Part shown: positions 40,734-49,631 of the stretch, piece after piece | Layout of the letters: each line of letters starts with the position of its first letter | How positions within the stretch are numbered: the first letter of the stretch is position 1 | DNA from: Pseudogemmobacter sp044142105 | GTDB lineage: Bacteria; Pseudomonadota; Alphaproteobacteria; Rhodobacterales; Rhodobacteraceae | Direction: 5' to 3' | Length of the DNA: 64,000 nt | NCBI RefSeq assembly: GCF_044142105.1 | Contig: NZ_JBGTYM010000002.1 | Coordinates: 619,893 to 683,892, forward strand | Translations under genes and position numbers: made by a program | The notes under the pieces: model-generated | Told to the model about the DNA's origin: nothing | The model's database searches: none | What the model saw: only the letters and a program-made list of their open reading frames with translations

Positions 40734-41846
40734 ATGGACTTGTCTAAGATCACCAAACCCCAATGGGTATTTCATTCAGATACCGTGGGCGACTGGGACG
40801 TATACTTCTATTCTGTTAACGCGGCCATCGCCATCGAGAAGCACCTAAAGAGTGAGACTCAGAACTCAATAGAGGCAATCCGAAAGATTATGGGCTTGAT
40901 GCTCAAGAGCCGCGTTGATGGTCAAGACGGCGACAAGCCGCGCGAGCCAACAGAAGCCGAAATCATCGCATTCTCAGGCGAAGATGTCGATAGATTCTCG
41001 CGCGAATTTCTCGCGAATGACAAATCATTCGACCGGAACCCGGAAATCATTAAAAGAGAAGATCAGTCAGATTCGGATTTTTTGTTGAGAGTGCTAGAAG
41101 ATGAGAATAATAGGACGAGCGCGAGGTTGCGCGAGACTTTTGCCACTTTCAAGGACACTCTTGGCGGACTTCTTGGAAGTCAAAATGCCGGTATCAGAAA
41201 CGTCAGCGAAGCACTTCTAAAACAGAACGAAGGGCTGGAGAGCTTCTACGGCTCAAAACGCGCCCCCAAAATAAGCTCTTTGAATTGGGATCCGACGAGC
41301 TTCAGACCAATAGACCTCCCTCCGAACCCGATCCACGAAACCAATGAACGCTTGGGCGACGTGACCGAAAGGCTCGAAAACCTCGTTGGCTTCGGAGAAA
41401 ACGCGCTTAAGATAATGAATGGCCTGCAGATTGCGACGGCGGAGTTTCTTGATAATTTCTCGACAGAAGCAGATAAGAACAGCAAGGCCGCAAACAAAGC
41501 CATCCTCGTTGGTATTTTCGCAATTGTCTTCTCGATTGCGCAAATCGCATATACCGAATATTGGCGAGTGCCGCAAGATACTGTGGCCATGGACGCTGCG
41601 CTTGCCAGTATCAGAGGCGAGATAGATGAACTCCAAACGGCATTGGGAAGCGATCTAGGCAGTTCGCAAGCCGCATTACAAAGTGTTTCCGTGGCCGTCG
41701 TGGATGCGGTTCAGTCGAGTGGCGACACCAGTTCCACGTTGCTACAATCAATCGAACAGTTACTGAGGCTGCAGCAGGCGCGGGATCAGGCCATCCTTGA
41801 AGCGCTAAAAGGTATTGCTGCGATCCTGACTCCGCAGTCGAAATAG
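40734..41846 (+). CDS. AT-rich orphan protein with one membrane helix
   Basis: A 370-residue protein unlike any family I recognise. Residues 1-260 are soluble and charged (MDLSKITKPQWVFHSDTVGD ...), one transmembrane helix lies at about 262-281 (AILVGIFAIVFSIAQIAYTE), and the C-terminal 90 residues are Ser/Gln/Ala-rich and likely helical. The coding sequence is visibly less GC-rich than its neighbours, with codons such as ATA, AGA and TTA that are rare elsewhere here, so it was probably acquired by transfer. Repeats flank it downstream. A phage-defence or toxin role is conceivable but not shown. Confidence 0.7.
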   Translation: MDLSKITKPQWVFHSDTVGDWDVYFYSVNAAIAIEKHLKSETQNSIEAIRKIMGLMLKSRVDGQDGDKPREPTEAEIIAFSGEDVDRFSREFLANDKSFDRNPEIIKREDQSDSDFLLRVLEDENNRTSARLRETFATFKDTLGGLLGSQNAGIRNVSEALLKQNEGLESFYGSKRAPKISSLNWDPTSFRPIDLPPNPIHETNERLGDVTERLENLVGFGENALKIMNGLQIATAEFLDNFSTEADKNSKAANKAILVGIFAIVFSIAQIAYTEYWRVPQDTVAMDAALASIRGEIDELQTALGSDLGSSQAALQSVSVAVVDAVQSSGDTSSTLLQSIEQLLRLQQARDQAILEALKGIAAILTPQSK

Positions 41847-42228
41847 CCATTCTGGCGTTGGCCTCCTGCATTGGCAATCTTACTGCCATCTGGCGTCTGA
41901 CCACGCAAATGTGGACCGCGGGCAAACCTCGGGTGGCAGGCGCGGTCAGCTGGGCTTTGGACAAATCCGACAAAAAGGGAGGCGCGGGATCTCGGGGGCG
42001 TCAGAGACACTTCTGCTCCATCCTCGCCCGCCGTCGCGCAAGTCTGACCGCGCCCGCCCCCGGGGGGCGGGTCGGGCGCGGTCAGATTTGCTTTGGCAAA
42101 TCTGACGGAGGGGAAGCGCCAGGGATGGTGCGCAATGAATGCGCATCCTACGGGCGGTGTCGCCCCCCTCCCCCAGCCCCTCCCCACAAGGGGGAGGGGA
42201 GGCGATGGGGGGGAGGCGCGGCGATTGC
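41847..42228. repeat. Mosaic of palindromic intergenic repeats
   Basis: No gene is seen in these 382 bases. A 14-bp inverted repeat TCTGACCGCGCCCG/CGGGCGCGGTCAGA lies at 42043-42056 and 42073-42086; a 10-bp hairpin TCAGATTTGC/GCAAATCTGA at 42082-42105; a degenerate direct copy of the latter block near 41939-41972; a GTGCGCA/TGCGCAT palindrome at 42128-42146; and a CCCCTCCCC/GGGGAGGGG hairpin at 42177-42199 that may end the fsa transcript side. They resemble REP-type elements. Confidence 0.7.
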
Positions 42229-42882
42229 TTAAAGAATCTTCTGCCCGGTCTTCGCCCAGTCCTTCATGAACTGCTCCAGCCCCTTGTCGGTCAGGACATG
42301 GCCCGCCATGGCCTTGATCACGTTCGGCGGCGCGGTCATCACATCGGCGCCGATCAGGGCGGATTGCGAGGCGTGGTTCAGGGTGCGGACCGAGGCTGCG
42401 AGGATCTGGGTCTCGAAGGCGTAATTGTCATAGACTTGGCGGATGTCGGAGATCAGCTCCAGCCCGTCGAGGTTGATGTCGTCAAGCCGCCCGATGAAGG
42501 GCGAGATGAAGGTGGCGCCGGCCTTGGCGGCCAGAAGGGCCTGGTTGACCGAGAAGCAGAGGGTGACGTTGACCATCTTGCCTTCGCCCGACAGGGTCTT
42601 GCAGGCTTTCAGCCCGTCCCAGGTCAGCGGCACCTTGACGGTGATGTTCGGCGCGATCTCGGCCAGTTTGCGGCCCTCGGCGATCATCTCATCGGCCTTG
42701 AGCGCCACGACCTCGGCGGAAACCGGGCCCGCGACGATGGAGCAGATTTCCTTGGTGACTTCCAGGATGTCGCGGCCGGATTTCAGGATCAAGGAGGGGT
42801 TGGTGGTGACGCCATCCACCATGCCCAGATCGTTCAGCTCGCGGATCGCCTCGACATCGGCGGTGTCGACGAAGAATTTCAT
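42229..42882 (-). CDS. fsa: Small transaldolase / fructose-6-phosphate aldolase family
   Basis: A 217-residue TIM-barrel aldolase of the short transaldolase (TalC/FSA) family. MKFFVDTADVEAIRELNDLG is the typical start; TTNPSLILKSG near residue 27 and the Schiff-base lysine in NITVKVPLTWDGLKA near residue 86 are visible, as is the C-terminal QFMKDWAKTGQKIL. Whether it acts as transaldolase in the pentose phosphate pathway or as FSA cannot be told by eye. It is divergent from priA. Confidence 0.9.
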   Translation of the reverse strand: MKFFVDTADVEAIRELNDLGMVDGVTTNPSLILKSGRDILEVTKEICSIVAGPVSAEVVALKADEMIAEGRKLAEIAPNITVKVPLTWDGLKACKTLSGEGKMVNVTLCFSVNQALLAAKAGATFISPFIGRLDDINLDGLELISDIRQVYDNYAFETQILAASVRTLNHASQSALIGADVMTAPPNVIKAMAGHVLTDKGLEQFMKDWAKTGQKIL

Positions 42883-42994
42883 GGCCGGGTCCTTTCGGGG
42901 AATGGCAGGGGTGGAGATGCAGGGGTGGGGCGGGTATTACCCCAGAATGGAGCGCGGCGAAAGATGGGCCGGGCGAAAGATGTGAGCGCTAACA

Positions 42995-45184
42995 GTGGTC
43001 GAGCGGGTCTTCAGCGAAGGCGAGTTGGTCGGGGTTCTGACGACCGAGCCGCTGGGGCGGGTGCTGGACTACAAGGCGCCCGAGGGCGGTTGCGGCACGG
43101 GGGATTTCGTCGAGGTGCCCCTGGGGCCGCGCCGGGTGCTGGGCTTGGTCTGGGGCCCGGGCGCGGGGGGCTGGGATCCGGCCAAAGTAAGGCCGGTGAA
43201 CCGGGTGCTTGACGCGCGGCCGATGCGCGAGGAGCTGCGGCTGCTTTTGGCGCGGGCGGCGGATTACACGCTGACGCCGCTGTCCGCGATGCTGCGGCTG
43301 GCGACGCGGGCGCCGGGTCTGGGCGAGGCGCCGTCGACACGGCGGGTCTATCGGCTGGCGGGGCCGGTGCCGAACCAGTTGACCGAGGCGCGGCATCGGG
43401 TGATCGAGGCCTTGCGGGCCTATGGCGGGGCGGCGGTGACGCTGGGGGAACTGGCCGAGGCGGCGGCCTGCGGGACGGGCGTGGTCAAGGGGCTGGTGAA
43501 GCTGGGGGTTCTGGCCGAGGAGGAGGCGCCGAAAGACCTGCCCTATCCGCGGCTGGAGCCTGCGGGGCTGATGCGGCTGGAGGGCGATCAGCAGGCGGCG
43601 GGGGATGCGCTGGTCCATGCGGTGGCGGCGGAGGCCTATCAGACCTTTCTGCTGAAGGGCGTGACCGGGTCGGGCAAGACCGAGGTCTATCTGGAAGCGG
43701 TGGCCGAGGCCCTGCGGCGCGGGCGGCAGGCGCTGGTGCTGCTGCCGGAAATCGCGCTGACGGCGGATTTCCTGGCCCGCGTCGAGGCGCGGTTCGGGGC
43801 GCGGCCGGGGGAATGGCATTCCGGCGTGACGCAGACGGAACGGCGGCGGCTGTGGAAGATGGCGGCGGAGGGCGAGGTCGGGCTGGTGGTGGGCGCGCGT
43901 TCGGCGCTGTTCCTGCCGTTCCGCGATCTGGGGCTGATCGTTGTCGATGAGGAACATGACACCTCCTACAAGCAGGAGGAGGGGGTCTTGTACAATGCGC
44001 GCGACATGGCGGTGCTGCGCGCCTCGATCCTGGGCTGTCCGGTGGTCTTGTCCTCGGCCACGCCCTGTCTGGAAAGCTGGGTGAATGCGGAAAGCGGCAA
44101 GTATACGCGGCTTGACCTGACTTCGCGTTTCGGCGTGGCCGAGATGCCGGCGATGCGGGCGATCGACATGCGGGCGGAAAGCCTGCCGGCGGGGCGCTGG
44201 CTGTCGGAGACCCTGGCGCGGGGGGTGGAGGCGCGGCTGCAGGCGGGGGAGCAGAGCCTTCTCTTCCTCAACCGCCGCGGCTATGCGCCGGTGACGGTGT
44301 GCCGCGCCTGCGGCGGGCAGGTCGGCTGCGACCATTGCGATGCGCGGATGGTCGAGCATCGCTTTCTCAAGCGGCTGGTCTGCCACCAATGCGGCGCGAC
44401 CAAGCCCGTGCCCGAGGCCTGCCCTTCCTGCAAGGTCGAGGGCAAGATGCATGCCGTCGGCCCGGGGGTGGAGCGGCTGGCCGAGGAAGTGGCGGCGCGC
44501 TTTCCCGAGGCGCGGATGGCGGTGCTGTCCTCGGATCTGTTCGGCTCGGCCCGGGCGTTGAAGGCGCAGATCGAGGAGATCGCGGCGGGGGCGGCGGATA
44601 TCGTCATCGGCACGCAGATCGTGGCCAAAGGGCACAACTTCCCGCTGCTGACGCTGGTGGGGGTGATCGACGCCGATCTGGGGCTGCAGGGCAGCGATCT
44701 GCGGGCGGCGGAGCGGACCTTCCAGTTGATGCGCCAGGTGGCCGGGCGCGCGGGGCGGGCGGAGAAGCGCGGCGAGGCCTGGTTGCAGACCCACCAGCCC
44801 GAGCATCCGGTGATCCAGGCGATCCTGTCGGGTGCGGATGAGGCCTTCTGGCGCGCCGAGGCGGCGGAACGCCGGGCGGCGGGCGTGCCGCCCTATGGCC
44901 GGATGGCGGGGATCATCCTGTCGGGGCCGGATGTGGCGCAGGTCTTCGATCTGGGCAATGAGCTGGCCCGCCGCGACGCGCCGCTGCGCGAGGCCGGCGC
45001 CCAGGTTTTCGGCCCGGCCCCAGCGCCGATCGCAAGGGTGCGTGGGCGGCATCGGGTGCGGCTTCTGGTCAAGGCGGCGAAATCGGTGCCGCTGCAGGCC
45101 GCGCTGCGGGCCTGGATCGGGCAGGTGCGGGTGCCGCCGCAGATCCGGCTTGCCGTCGATATCGACCCGCAGAGCTTCTACTGA
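42995..45184 (+). CDS. priA: Primosomal protein N' (replication restart helicase)
   Basis: 3'-5' DNA helicase that reloads DnaB at stalled forks. The 729-residue product has an N-terminal 3'-DNA-binding domain, Walker A GVTGSGKTEVYLEAVAEA near residue 222, the DEEH box VVDEEHDTSYKQEEG near 320, paired zinc cysteines (CRACGGQVGCDHCDARM, CHQCGATKPVPEACPSC) near 440-480 and helicase motif VAGRAGRAEKRGEAWLQT. GTG start at 42995. Divergent from fsa. Confidence 0.96.
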   Translation: MVERVFSEGELVGVLTTEPLGRVLDYKAPEGGCGTGDFVEVPLGPRRVLGLVWGPGAGGWDPAKVRPVNRVLDARPMREELRLLLARAADYTLTPLSAMLRLATRAPGLGEAPSTRRVYRLAGPVPNQLTEARHRVIEALRAYGGAAVTLGELAEAAACGTGVVKGLVKLGVLAEEEAPKDLPYPRLEPAGLMRLEGDQQAAGDALVHAVAAEAYQTFLLKGVTGSGKTEVYLEAVAEALRRGRQALVLLPEIALTADFLARVEARFGARPGEWHSGVTQTERRRLWKMAAEGEVGLVVGARSALFLPFRDLGLIVVDEEHDTSYKQEEGVLYNARDMAVLRASILGCPVVLSSATPCLESWVNAESGKYTRLDLTSRFGVAEMPAMRAIDMRAESLPAGRWLSETLARGVEARLQAGEQSLLFLNRRGYAPVTVCRACGGQVGCDHCDARMVEHRFLKRLVCHQCGATKPVPEACPSCKVEGKMHAVGPGVERLAEEVAARFPEARMAVLSSDLFGSARALKAQIEEIAAGAADIVIGTQIVAKGHNFPLLTLVGVIDADLGLQGSDLRAAERTFQLMRQVAGRAGRAEKRGEAWLQTHQPEHPVIQAILSGADEAFWRAEAAERRAAGVPPYGRMAGIILSGPDVAQVFDLGNELARRDAPLREAGAQVFGPAPAPIARVRGRHRVRLLVKAAKSVPLQAALRAWIGQVRVPPQIRLAVDIDPQSFY

Positions 45185-45271
45185 CGCCGCGGCGTCAGAT
45201 TGAGCGGCTTCGCCGTGGGTCTTTTCTCTCTCCTCTGGCCTCGCGGCCAGCCGGCTTGGCCGCGCCTCCGG

Positions 45272-45342
45272 CGGGGATATTTGGGAACAGGTGATTTGCG
45301 GCGAGACGCCTTTCGCCCTTCTTCTGTTCTCAAATATCCCGG
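45272..45342. repeat. Imperfect 19-bp inverted repeat between priA and prmA
   Basis: CGGGGATATTTGGGAACAG (45272-45290) and CTGTTCTCAAATATCCCGG (45324-45342) are complementary except at two positions. A related half, GCCGGGATATTTTCGGACAG, occurs near 22152, so this is a dispersed intergenic element in the genome. Confidence 0.6.
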
Positions 45343-45437
45343 GGTCCGGGGCGGCGCCCCGGCGGGATCTGCAAGGCACGGCGCTTGCGAATGAGGCTTC
45401 CACGGCCTAAAGCCCGGATAAGCCAAGGAGCGCCGCC

Positions 45438-46310
45438 ATGCCGACCTATTCCGCCCTGACCACCCTGACCGGCGAAGAGCCCGCGCGCGCTCTGGGCGAG
45501 GCGATGGAGCGCATGGATCCGGAGCCCTATGGCGTCGGCGTCTTCGAGGTCGAGGACGGGTCGGGCATCTGGGAGGTCGGCGGGTATTTCCACGACGCGC
45601 CCGACGAGATCGTGCTGGAAATCCTGGCCACCGCCTTTGGCGCCAAGAGCTTTCTGGTCAGCGAATTGCCCGAGGTCGACTGGGTGGCCAAGGTGCAGCG
45701 CGAATTGCACCCGGTCGATGCCGGGCGCTTCTTCGTCTATGGCAGCCATGATGCCGACAAGCTGCCCGAGGGCCGCATCCCGCTGCAGGTCGAGGCGACC
45801 ATGGCCTTCGGCACCGGCCATCATGGCACCACGCTGGGCTGTCTGCTGGCCTTCGACCGGCTTTATACCGACGGGCTGCGCCCGACGAACATCGCCGATA
45901 TCGGCTGTGGCACCGCGGTTCTGGCCATGGCGGCGGCCAAGGTTCTGCCCGAGGCAAAGATCATCGCCAGCGACATCGATCGAGTGGCGGTGGATGTGGC
46001 CGAGGCCAATGTGGCGATCAACGATCTTCAGGGCCGCATCGTCTGCCTGGAGGCGGCGGGCTTTGCCCATCGCCGCATCGGCGACGCGGCGCCTTTCGAC
46101 CTGATCTTCGCCAATATCCTGAAAGGGCCGCTGATCGAACTGGCCCCGGCGATGGGAAAACATGCCGCCAGGGGCGGGCATGTGATTCTCTCTGGCCTGC
46201 TGGTCGTGCAGGCCGAGGCGGTGATCGCCGCCTATCTGGCCGAGGGCTTCCGTTTGCAGGATCGAAACGATCTGGGGGAATGGTCGGCATTGGTTCTGGT
46301 TCGAGAATAA
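45438..46310 (+). CDS. prmA: Ribosomal protein L11 methyltransferase
   Basis: Trimethylates lysines and the N-terminus of L11. The 290-residue product has an N-terminal substrate-recognition domain and a SAM domain with FGTGHHGTTLGCLLAFDRL near residue 118 and NIADIGCGTAVLAMAAAKV near 151; IFANILKGPLIELAP near residue 222 is the NPPF-like motif. AAGGAG precedes the ATG at 45438. Confidence 0.93.
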   Translation: MPTYSALTTLTGEEPARALGEAMERMDPEPYGVGVFEVEDGSGIWEVGGYFHDAPDEIVLEILATAFGAKSFLVSELPEVDWVAKVQRELHPVDAGRFFVYGSHDADKLPEGRIPLQVEATMAFGTGHHGTTLGCLLAFDRLYTDGLRPTNIADIGCGTAVLAMAAAKVLPEAKIIASDIDRVAVDVAEANVAINDLQGRIVCLEAAGFAHRRIGDAAPFDLIFANILKGPLIELAPAMGKHAARGGHVILSGLLVVQAEAVIAAYLAEGFRLQDRNDLGEWSALVLVRE

Positions 46311-46435
46311 GGGCCTGAAAATCCTCAGGAAATGCCTTGCGCTTATCGCCTTGCGAAGCCGTTCGCCCCATTCTTGCCACAATCTCGACGCATCAATTCC
46401 TTAAGGCGGGGGCCTTAGTATGATTGGTGAACGAG

Positions 46436-46786
46436 ATGTGGGCCGACCCGAATCTCAATGAGTTTTATGGCCGCGTGAAGCGGATCGAGCGTCTGCATCG
46501 CAAGGGCTATGGTTTCGAGGCGGCGGGCACGCTGGGCCGGTCGGCCACCTATCGGCGCGAGCGGTCCTGGGGGCGCATGCTGCGCAAGGCGCTTGTGATC
46601 GTCGCCATGGGCATGGCGCTCAAGGGCGCGATCCATTTCACCGTCGGCGCCGAAACCTATGACCGCCGCGTGGCCGAACTTGGCACGGGCACGGGCGTCG
46701 ATCCTCTGGCCGCGACACTGATGCAGGCCGATCCGGTGACCCGTCTGATCTCGGCCTTCCTGGAACAGGTTTTCCCCGCGCGCTGA
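46436..46786 (+). CDS. Small single-pass membrane protein of unknown function
   Basis: A 116-residue protein with a charged N-terminus (MWADPNLNEFYGRVKRIERL), one transmembrane helix at about residues 52-70 (ALVIVAMGMALKGAIHFTV) and a short C-terminal part. No family recognised. The start is uncertain: GTG 46427 and TTG 46424 are in frame just upstream and none has a strong ribosome site. A bidirectional terminator follows. Confidence 0.6.
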   Translation: MWADPNLNEFYGRVKRIERLHRKGYGFEAAGTLGRSATYRRERSWGRMLRKALVIVAMGMALKGAIHFTVGAETYDRRVAELGTGTGVDPLAATLMQADPVTRLISAFLEQVFPAR

Positions 46787-46868
46787 GGCCTTGCGGGTGG
46801 GCAAGGCGACGGGCACGGCCCTGCCCGGACGCCCCCCGCCCGCGGTCTATGCCGCATTGCAGAAACAG

Positions 46869-46902
46869 AAAGACCGTCTTCGGTGTCCCGAAGACGGTCT
46901 TT
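46869..46902. terminator. Bidirectional intrinsic terminator
   Basis: A perfect 15-bp stem (46869-46883 with 46888-46902) closes on TGTC, with AAA at one foot and TTT at the other. It serves the convergent small membrane protein and DUF1127 genes. Confidence 0.85.
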
Positions 46903-46938
46903 GCATGTCCGGCGACCGTTCTTGGTCTTCGGGCGCTT

Positions 46939-47142
46939 TCAGCGCCCCAGCATCTCGATGTCACCGCGGCACAGGCCGATATCGTCCAGCTCGCGATCCG
47001 AGAGCTTGCCGAGGGCCTTGCGGGTGACGCGCGCATCATTCCAGGCCGAGAAAGCCGCAAAGGCGTTCGACAGCACGTTGACTGCGCGGTAGGTCGTGAT
47101 GGCGCCGAACGGCGCCGGGCGGCTCGTTTCGATGGCGGCCAT
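46939..47142 (-). CDS. DUF1127 small protein (second copy)
   Basis: A 67-residue protein with the DUF1127 C-terminal motif ALGKLSDRELDDIGLCRGDIE. The N-terminal half (FGAITTYRAVNVLSNAFAAF) is longer than in the copy at 35012. AAGGA precedes the ATG at 47142. The family is common in multiple copies in alphaproteobacteria; some are highly induced under stress. No operon partner. Confidence 0.85.
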   Translation of the reverse strand: MAAIETSRPAPFGAITTYRAVNVLSNAFAAFSAWNDARVTRKALGKLSDRELDDIGLCRGDIEMLGR

Positions 47143-47400
47143 GGTGTGTTCCTTTTCAAAACTGACTAAAACGAAGGCGTTCCCTCGTTCGTGAAGCCAG
47201 ATAATCGGGCCATGTCTGACTGGCAAGCTGCAGTGCAGCATGACAGCCTTGCGCGCGCTGCATGGGTGCGGACACAATTGTGCCGCAATTCGATGTGGGG
47301 GTCTGGCGGCGGCGCGAATATGTCGTTTTCCGTACTCGAACTGTCGCCTGCAACGTATGTTAGGCGCCCGGCGCAGAGGGTGCAACCCCTGACAAGGTCC
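47143..47400. other. Intergenic region between DUF1127 and ruvC
   Basis: Together with the promoter segment to 47468 this is a 326-bp gap without a gene. It should hold the DUF1127 promoter on the minus strand (TTGCCA and TATCTG 17 bases apart is the best pair I see, weak). Nothing else stands out. Confidence 0.4.
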
Positions 47401-47440
47401 TTGGCGGATGTTCCCTATTCGTGCTATTTCGTCACGAAAT
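47401..47440 (+). promoter_or_regulatory. ruvC promoter region with LexA-box-like site and dyad
   Basis: GTTC-N7-GTGC at 47410-47424 differs by one base from the alphaproteobacterial LexA box GTTC-N7-GTTC, as expected for an SOS gene. A 15-bp dyad ATTTCGTCACGAAAT follows at 47426-47440. TTGGCG (47401) may be the -35; the -10 is weak. Confidence 0.55.
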
Positions 47441-47468
47441 GACAATAACGGGCGGGGCAGTCGTAACA

Positions 47469-47981
47469 ATGCGTGTGATCGGCATCGATCCGGGGCTGCG
47501 AAACCTGGGCTGGGGGGTGATTGATGTGCAGGGCACCCGAATCATCCATGTCGCCAATGGCATCTGCCACAGCGAAAGCGGCTCGGATGAGCTGGCGGGG
47601 CGGCTGGCGCTGTTGCACGGGCTGTTGACCGAGGTCTTCCGCACCCATGCACCGGATGCGGCGGCGGTGGAGCATACATTCGTCAACAAGGATGCGGTGG
47701 CGACCCTGAAGCTGGGGCAGGCGCGGGGGATCGCGCTGCTGGTTCCGGCGCAGTTCGGGCTGCGCGTCGGGGAATATGCGCCCAATGCCGTGAAGAAATG
47801 CGTCGTCGGCGTGGGCCATGCCGCCAAGGTGCAGGTCGATCACATGGTCCGGCTGCATCTGCCGGGCGCGCAGATCGCGGGGCCGGATGCGGCGGATGCG
47901 CTGGCGGTGGCGATCTGCCATGCCCATCACCTGCAATCGGCGGGCCGTTTCGAGGCGGCATTGCGGAAGGCTGCGGGATGA
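47469..47981 (+). CDS. ruvC: Holliday junction endonuclease RuvC
   Basis: Resolves four-way junctions at the end of homologous recombination. The 170-residue product has the catalytic acidic residues in VIGIDPGLRNLGWGV (Asp-7 region), AAVEHTFVNKD (Glu near 67) and GPDAADALAVAICHAH (two Asp near 140). Start at 47469; an in-frame ATG at 47439 lies inside the dyad. It overlaps ruvA by four bases. Confidence 0.96.
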   Translation: MRVIGIDPGLRNLGWGVIDVQGTRIIHVANGICHSESGSDELAGRLALLHGLLTEVFRTHAPDAAAVEHTFVNKDAVATLKLGQARGIALLVPAQFGLRVGEYAPNAVKKCVVGVGHAAKVQVDHMVRLHLPGAQIAGPDAADALAVAICHAHHLQSAGRFEAALRKAAG

Positions 47982-48652
47982 TCGGCAAGATTTCCGGCAG
48001 GGTCGACTGGAAGGGCAGCGACAGCGTGCTGATCGATGTGCGCGGCGTGGGCTATATCGTCCATGTCAATGACCGCACCCTGGCGGCGCTGCCGCCGGTG
48101 GGCGAGGCCTGCGCCCTGTTCACCGATCTTCTGGTGCGCGAGGACCTGCTGCAGCTTTTCGGCTTTCCGACCATGCTGGAGAAGGAATGGCACAAGCTCT
48201 TGATGACGGTGCAGGGCGTGGGGGCCAAGGCCAGCATGGCCATTCTGGGCGCGCTGGGGGCCGAGGGCGTGGCGCGGGCGATCACGCTGGGCGATGCGCG
48301 GGCGGTGCAGGCGGCGCCGGGCGTGGGGCCGAAGCTGGCGCAGCGGGTGATCCTTGAGCTGAAGGCCAAAGCCCCGGCGGTGATGGCGCGGGGCGTGTCG
48401 CTGGCGGGGACGGCGGAGCTGGACGAGGTGATCGAGCCTCTGCCCGCCGCGAAACCCGCGCGGGCGGCGCCCAAGGCGGCCGAGGGGGCGAAGCGGGCGG
48501 CGCAATCGGCCGACGCGCTTTCGGCGCTGCTGAACCTGGGCTATGGCCAGGGCGATGCGGCGCAGGCCGTTGCCACCGCGGCGGGCGAGGCGCCCGAGGC
48601 CGAGGCCCCGGCATTGATCCGGGCGGCGCTGAAACTGCTGGCGCCACGCTAG
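47978..48652 (+). CDS. ruvA: Holliday junction DNA helicase subunit RuvA
   Basis: Tetrameric junction-binding protein that loads RuvB. The 224-residue product has the OB-fold start MIGKISGRVDWKGSDSVLID, two helix-hairpin-helix motifs (LLMTVQGVGAKASMAILGAL near 72 and AVQAAPGVGPKLAQRVILEL near 107) and a C-terminal RuvB-contact domain (ADALSALLNLGYGQGDAAQA). The start overlaps the ruvC stop (ATGA). Confidence 0.96.
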   Translation: MIGKISGRVDWKGSDSVLIDVRGVGYIVHVNDRTLAALPPVGEACALFTDLLVREDLLQLFGFPTMLEKEWHKLLMTVQGVGAKASMAILGALGAEGVARAITLGDARAVQAAPGVGPKLAQRVILELKAKAPAVMARGVSLAGTAELDEVIEPLPAAKPARAAPKAAEGAKRAAQSADALSALLNLGYGQGDAAQAVATAAGEAPEAEAPALIRAALKLLAPR

Positions 48653-48713
48653 CGGGGAACTTGCGGCCGGCTTGGCGACTTTCCATATCCGATGGGATTT
48701 GGAGAGGATGGCG

Positions 48714-49631
48714 ATGGTTCGCACCTTTGTGCTGATGGCGGTGATGACGGCCCTGTTCATGGGGCTGGGGGCGCTTCTGGGCGGGACGAGCGGCGCGCTC
48801 GTCGCGCTGGCCGTGGCGGGGGCGATGAACCTTTTCGCCTTCTGGAATTCCGACAAGGCGGTGCTGCGGATGAACGGGGCGCGGCCCGTCGATGCGCGCA
48901 GCGCGCCCGATCTGGTGGCGATGGTGCATTCTCTGGCCGACCGCGCCGGCCTGCCGCATCCGGCGGTCTATGTGGTCGAGACGGCGCAGCCCAATGCCTT
49001 TGCCACGGGCCGAAGCCCCGCGCATGCGGCGGTCGCGGTGACAACCGGGCTGATGCAGGCGCTGAGCCGCGAGGAACTGGCCGGCGTGATCGCGCATGAG
49101 CTGGCGCATATCAGGCATCGTGACACGCTGACCATGACGGTCACGGCGACCATGGCCGGGGCGATTTCCATGCTGGCCAATTTCGCGCTGTTCTTCGGCG
49201 GCAACCGGGACCGGCCGGGCGGGGTGATCGGGACGATCCTTCTGATGATCCTGGCGCCGCTGGCGGCCGGTCTGGTGCAGATGGCGATCTCGCGCTCGCG
49301 CGAATATGAGGCTGACCGGCTGGGCGCCGAGATCTGCGGCCAGCCCGCCTGGCTGGCGCAGGCCTTGCAGAAGATCGAGGCGCTGGCGCGGCGGGTGGTG
49401 AACCCGGCGGCCGAGCGCAACCCGGCGATGGCGCATCTGTTCATCATCAATCCGCTGAACGGGCAGGGGGCGGACAATCTGTTCGCCACCCACCCTTCGA
49501 CCGCGAACCGGGTGGCGGCGCTGATGCAGATGGCGGGCGAGGGGCGGGCGATGCGGCCCACCGCGCCCGAGGCGGCGGGAAGCTCGATCCCGCGCGCGGG
49601 CCAGCGCCGCAACCGGGCGCCCTGGCGCTGA
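48714..49631 (+). CDS. htpX: Membrane zinc metalloprotease HtpX
   Basis: M48 endopeptidase of the inner membrane involved in membrane protein quality control, functionally linked to FtsH. The 305-residue product has two N-terminal helices, the zinc motif VIAHELAHIRHRD near residue 125, two more helices, the third zinc ligand in SREYEADRLGAE near residue 200 and a C-terminal HPSTANRVAALM. GGAGAGG supports the start at 48714 (48708 possible). It is inserted between ruvA and ruvB. Confidence 0.95.
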   Translation: MVRTFVLMAVMTALFMGLGALLGGTSGALVALAVAGAMNLFAFWNSDKAVLRMNGARPVDARSAPDLVAMVHSLADRAGLPHPAVYVVETAQPNAFATGRSPAHAAVAVTTGLMQALSREELAGVIAHELAHIRHRDTLTMTVTATMAGAISMLANFALFFGGNRDRPGGVIGTILLMILAPLAAGLVQMAISRSREYEADRLGAEICGQPAWLAQALQKIEALARRVVNPAAERNPAMAHLFIINPLNGQGADNLFATHPSTANRVAALMQMAGEGRAMRPTAPEAAGSSIPRAGQRRNRAPWR

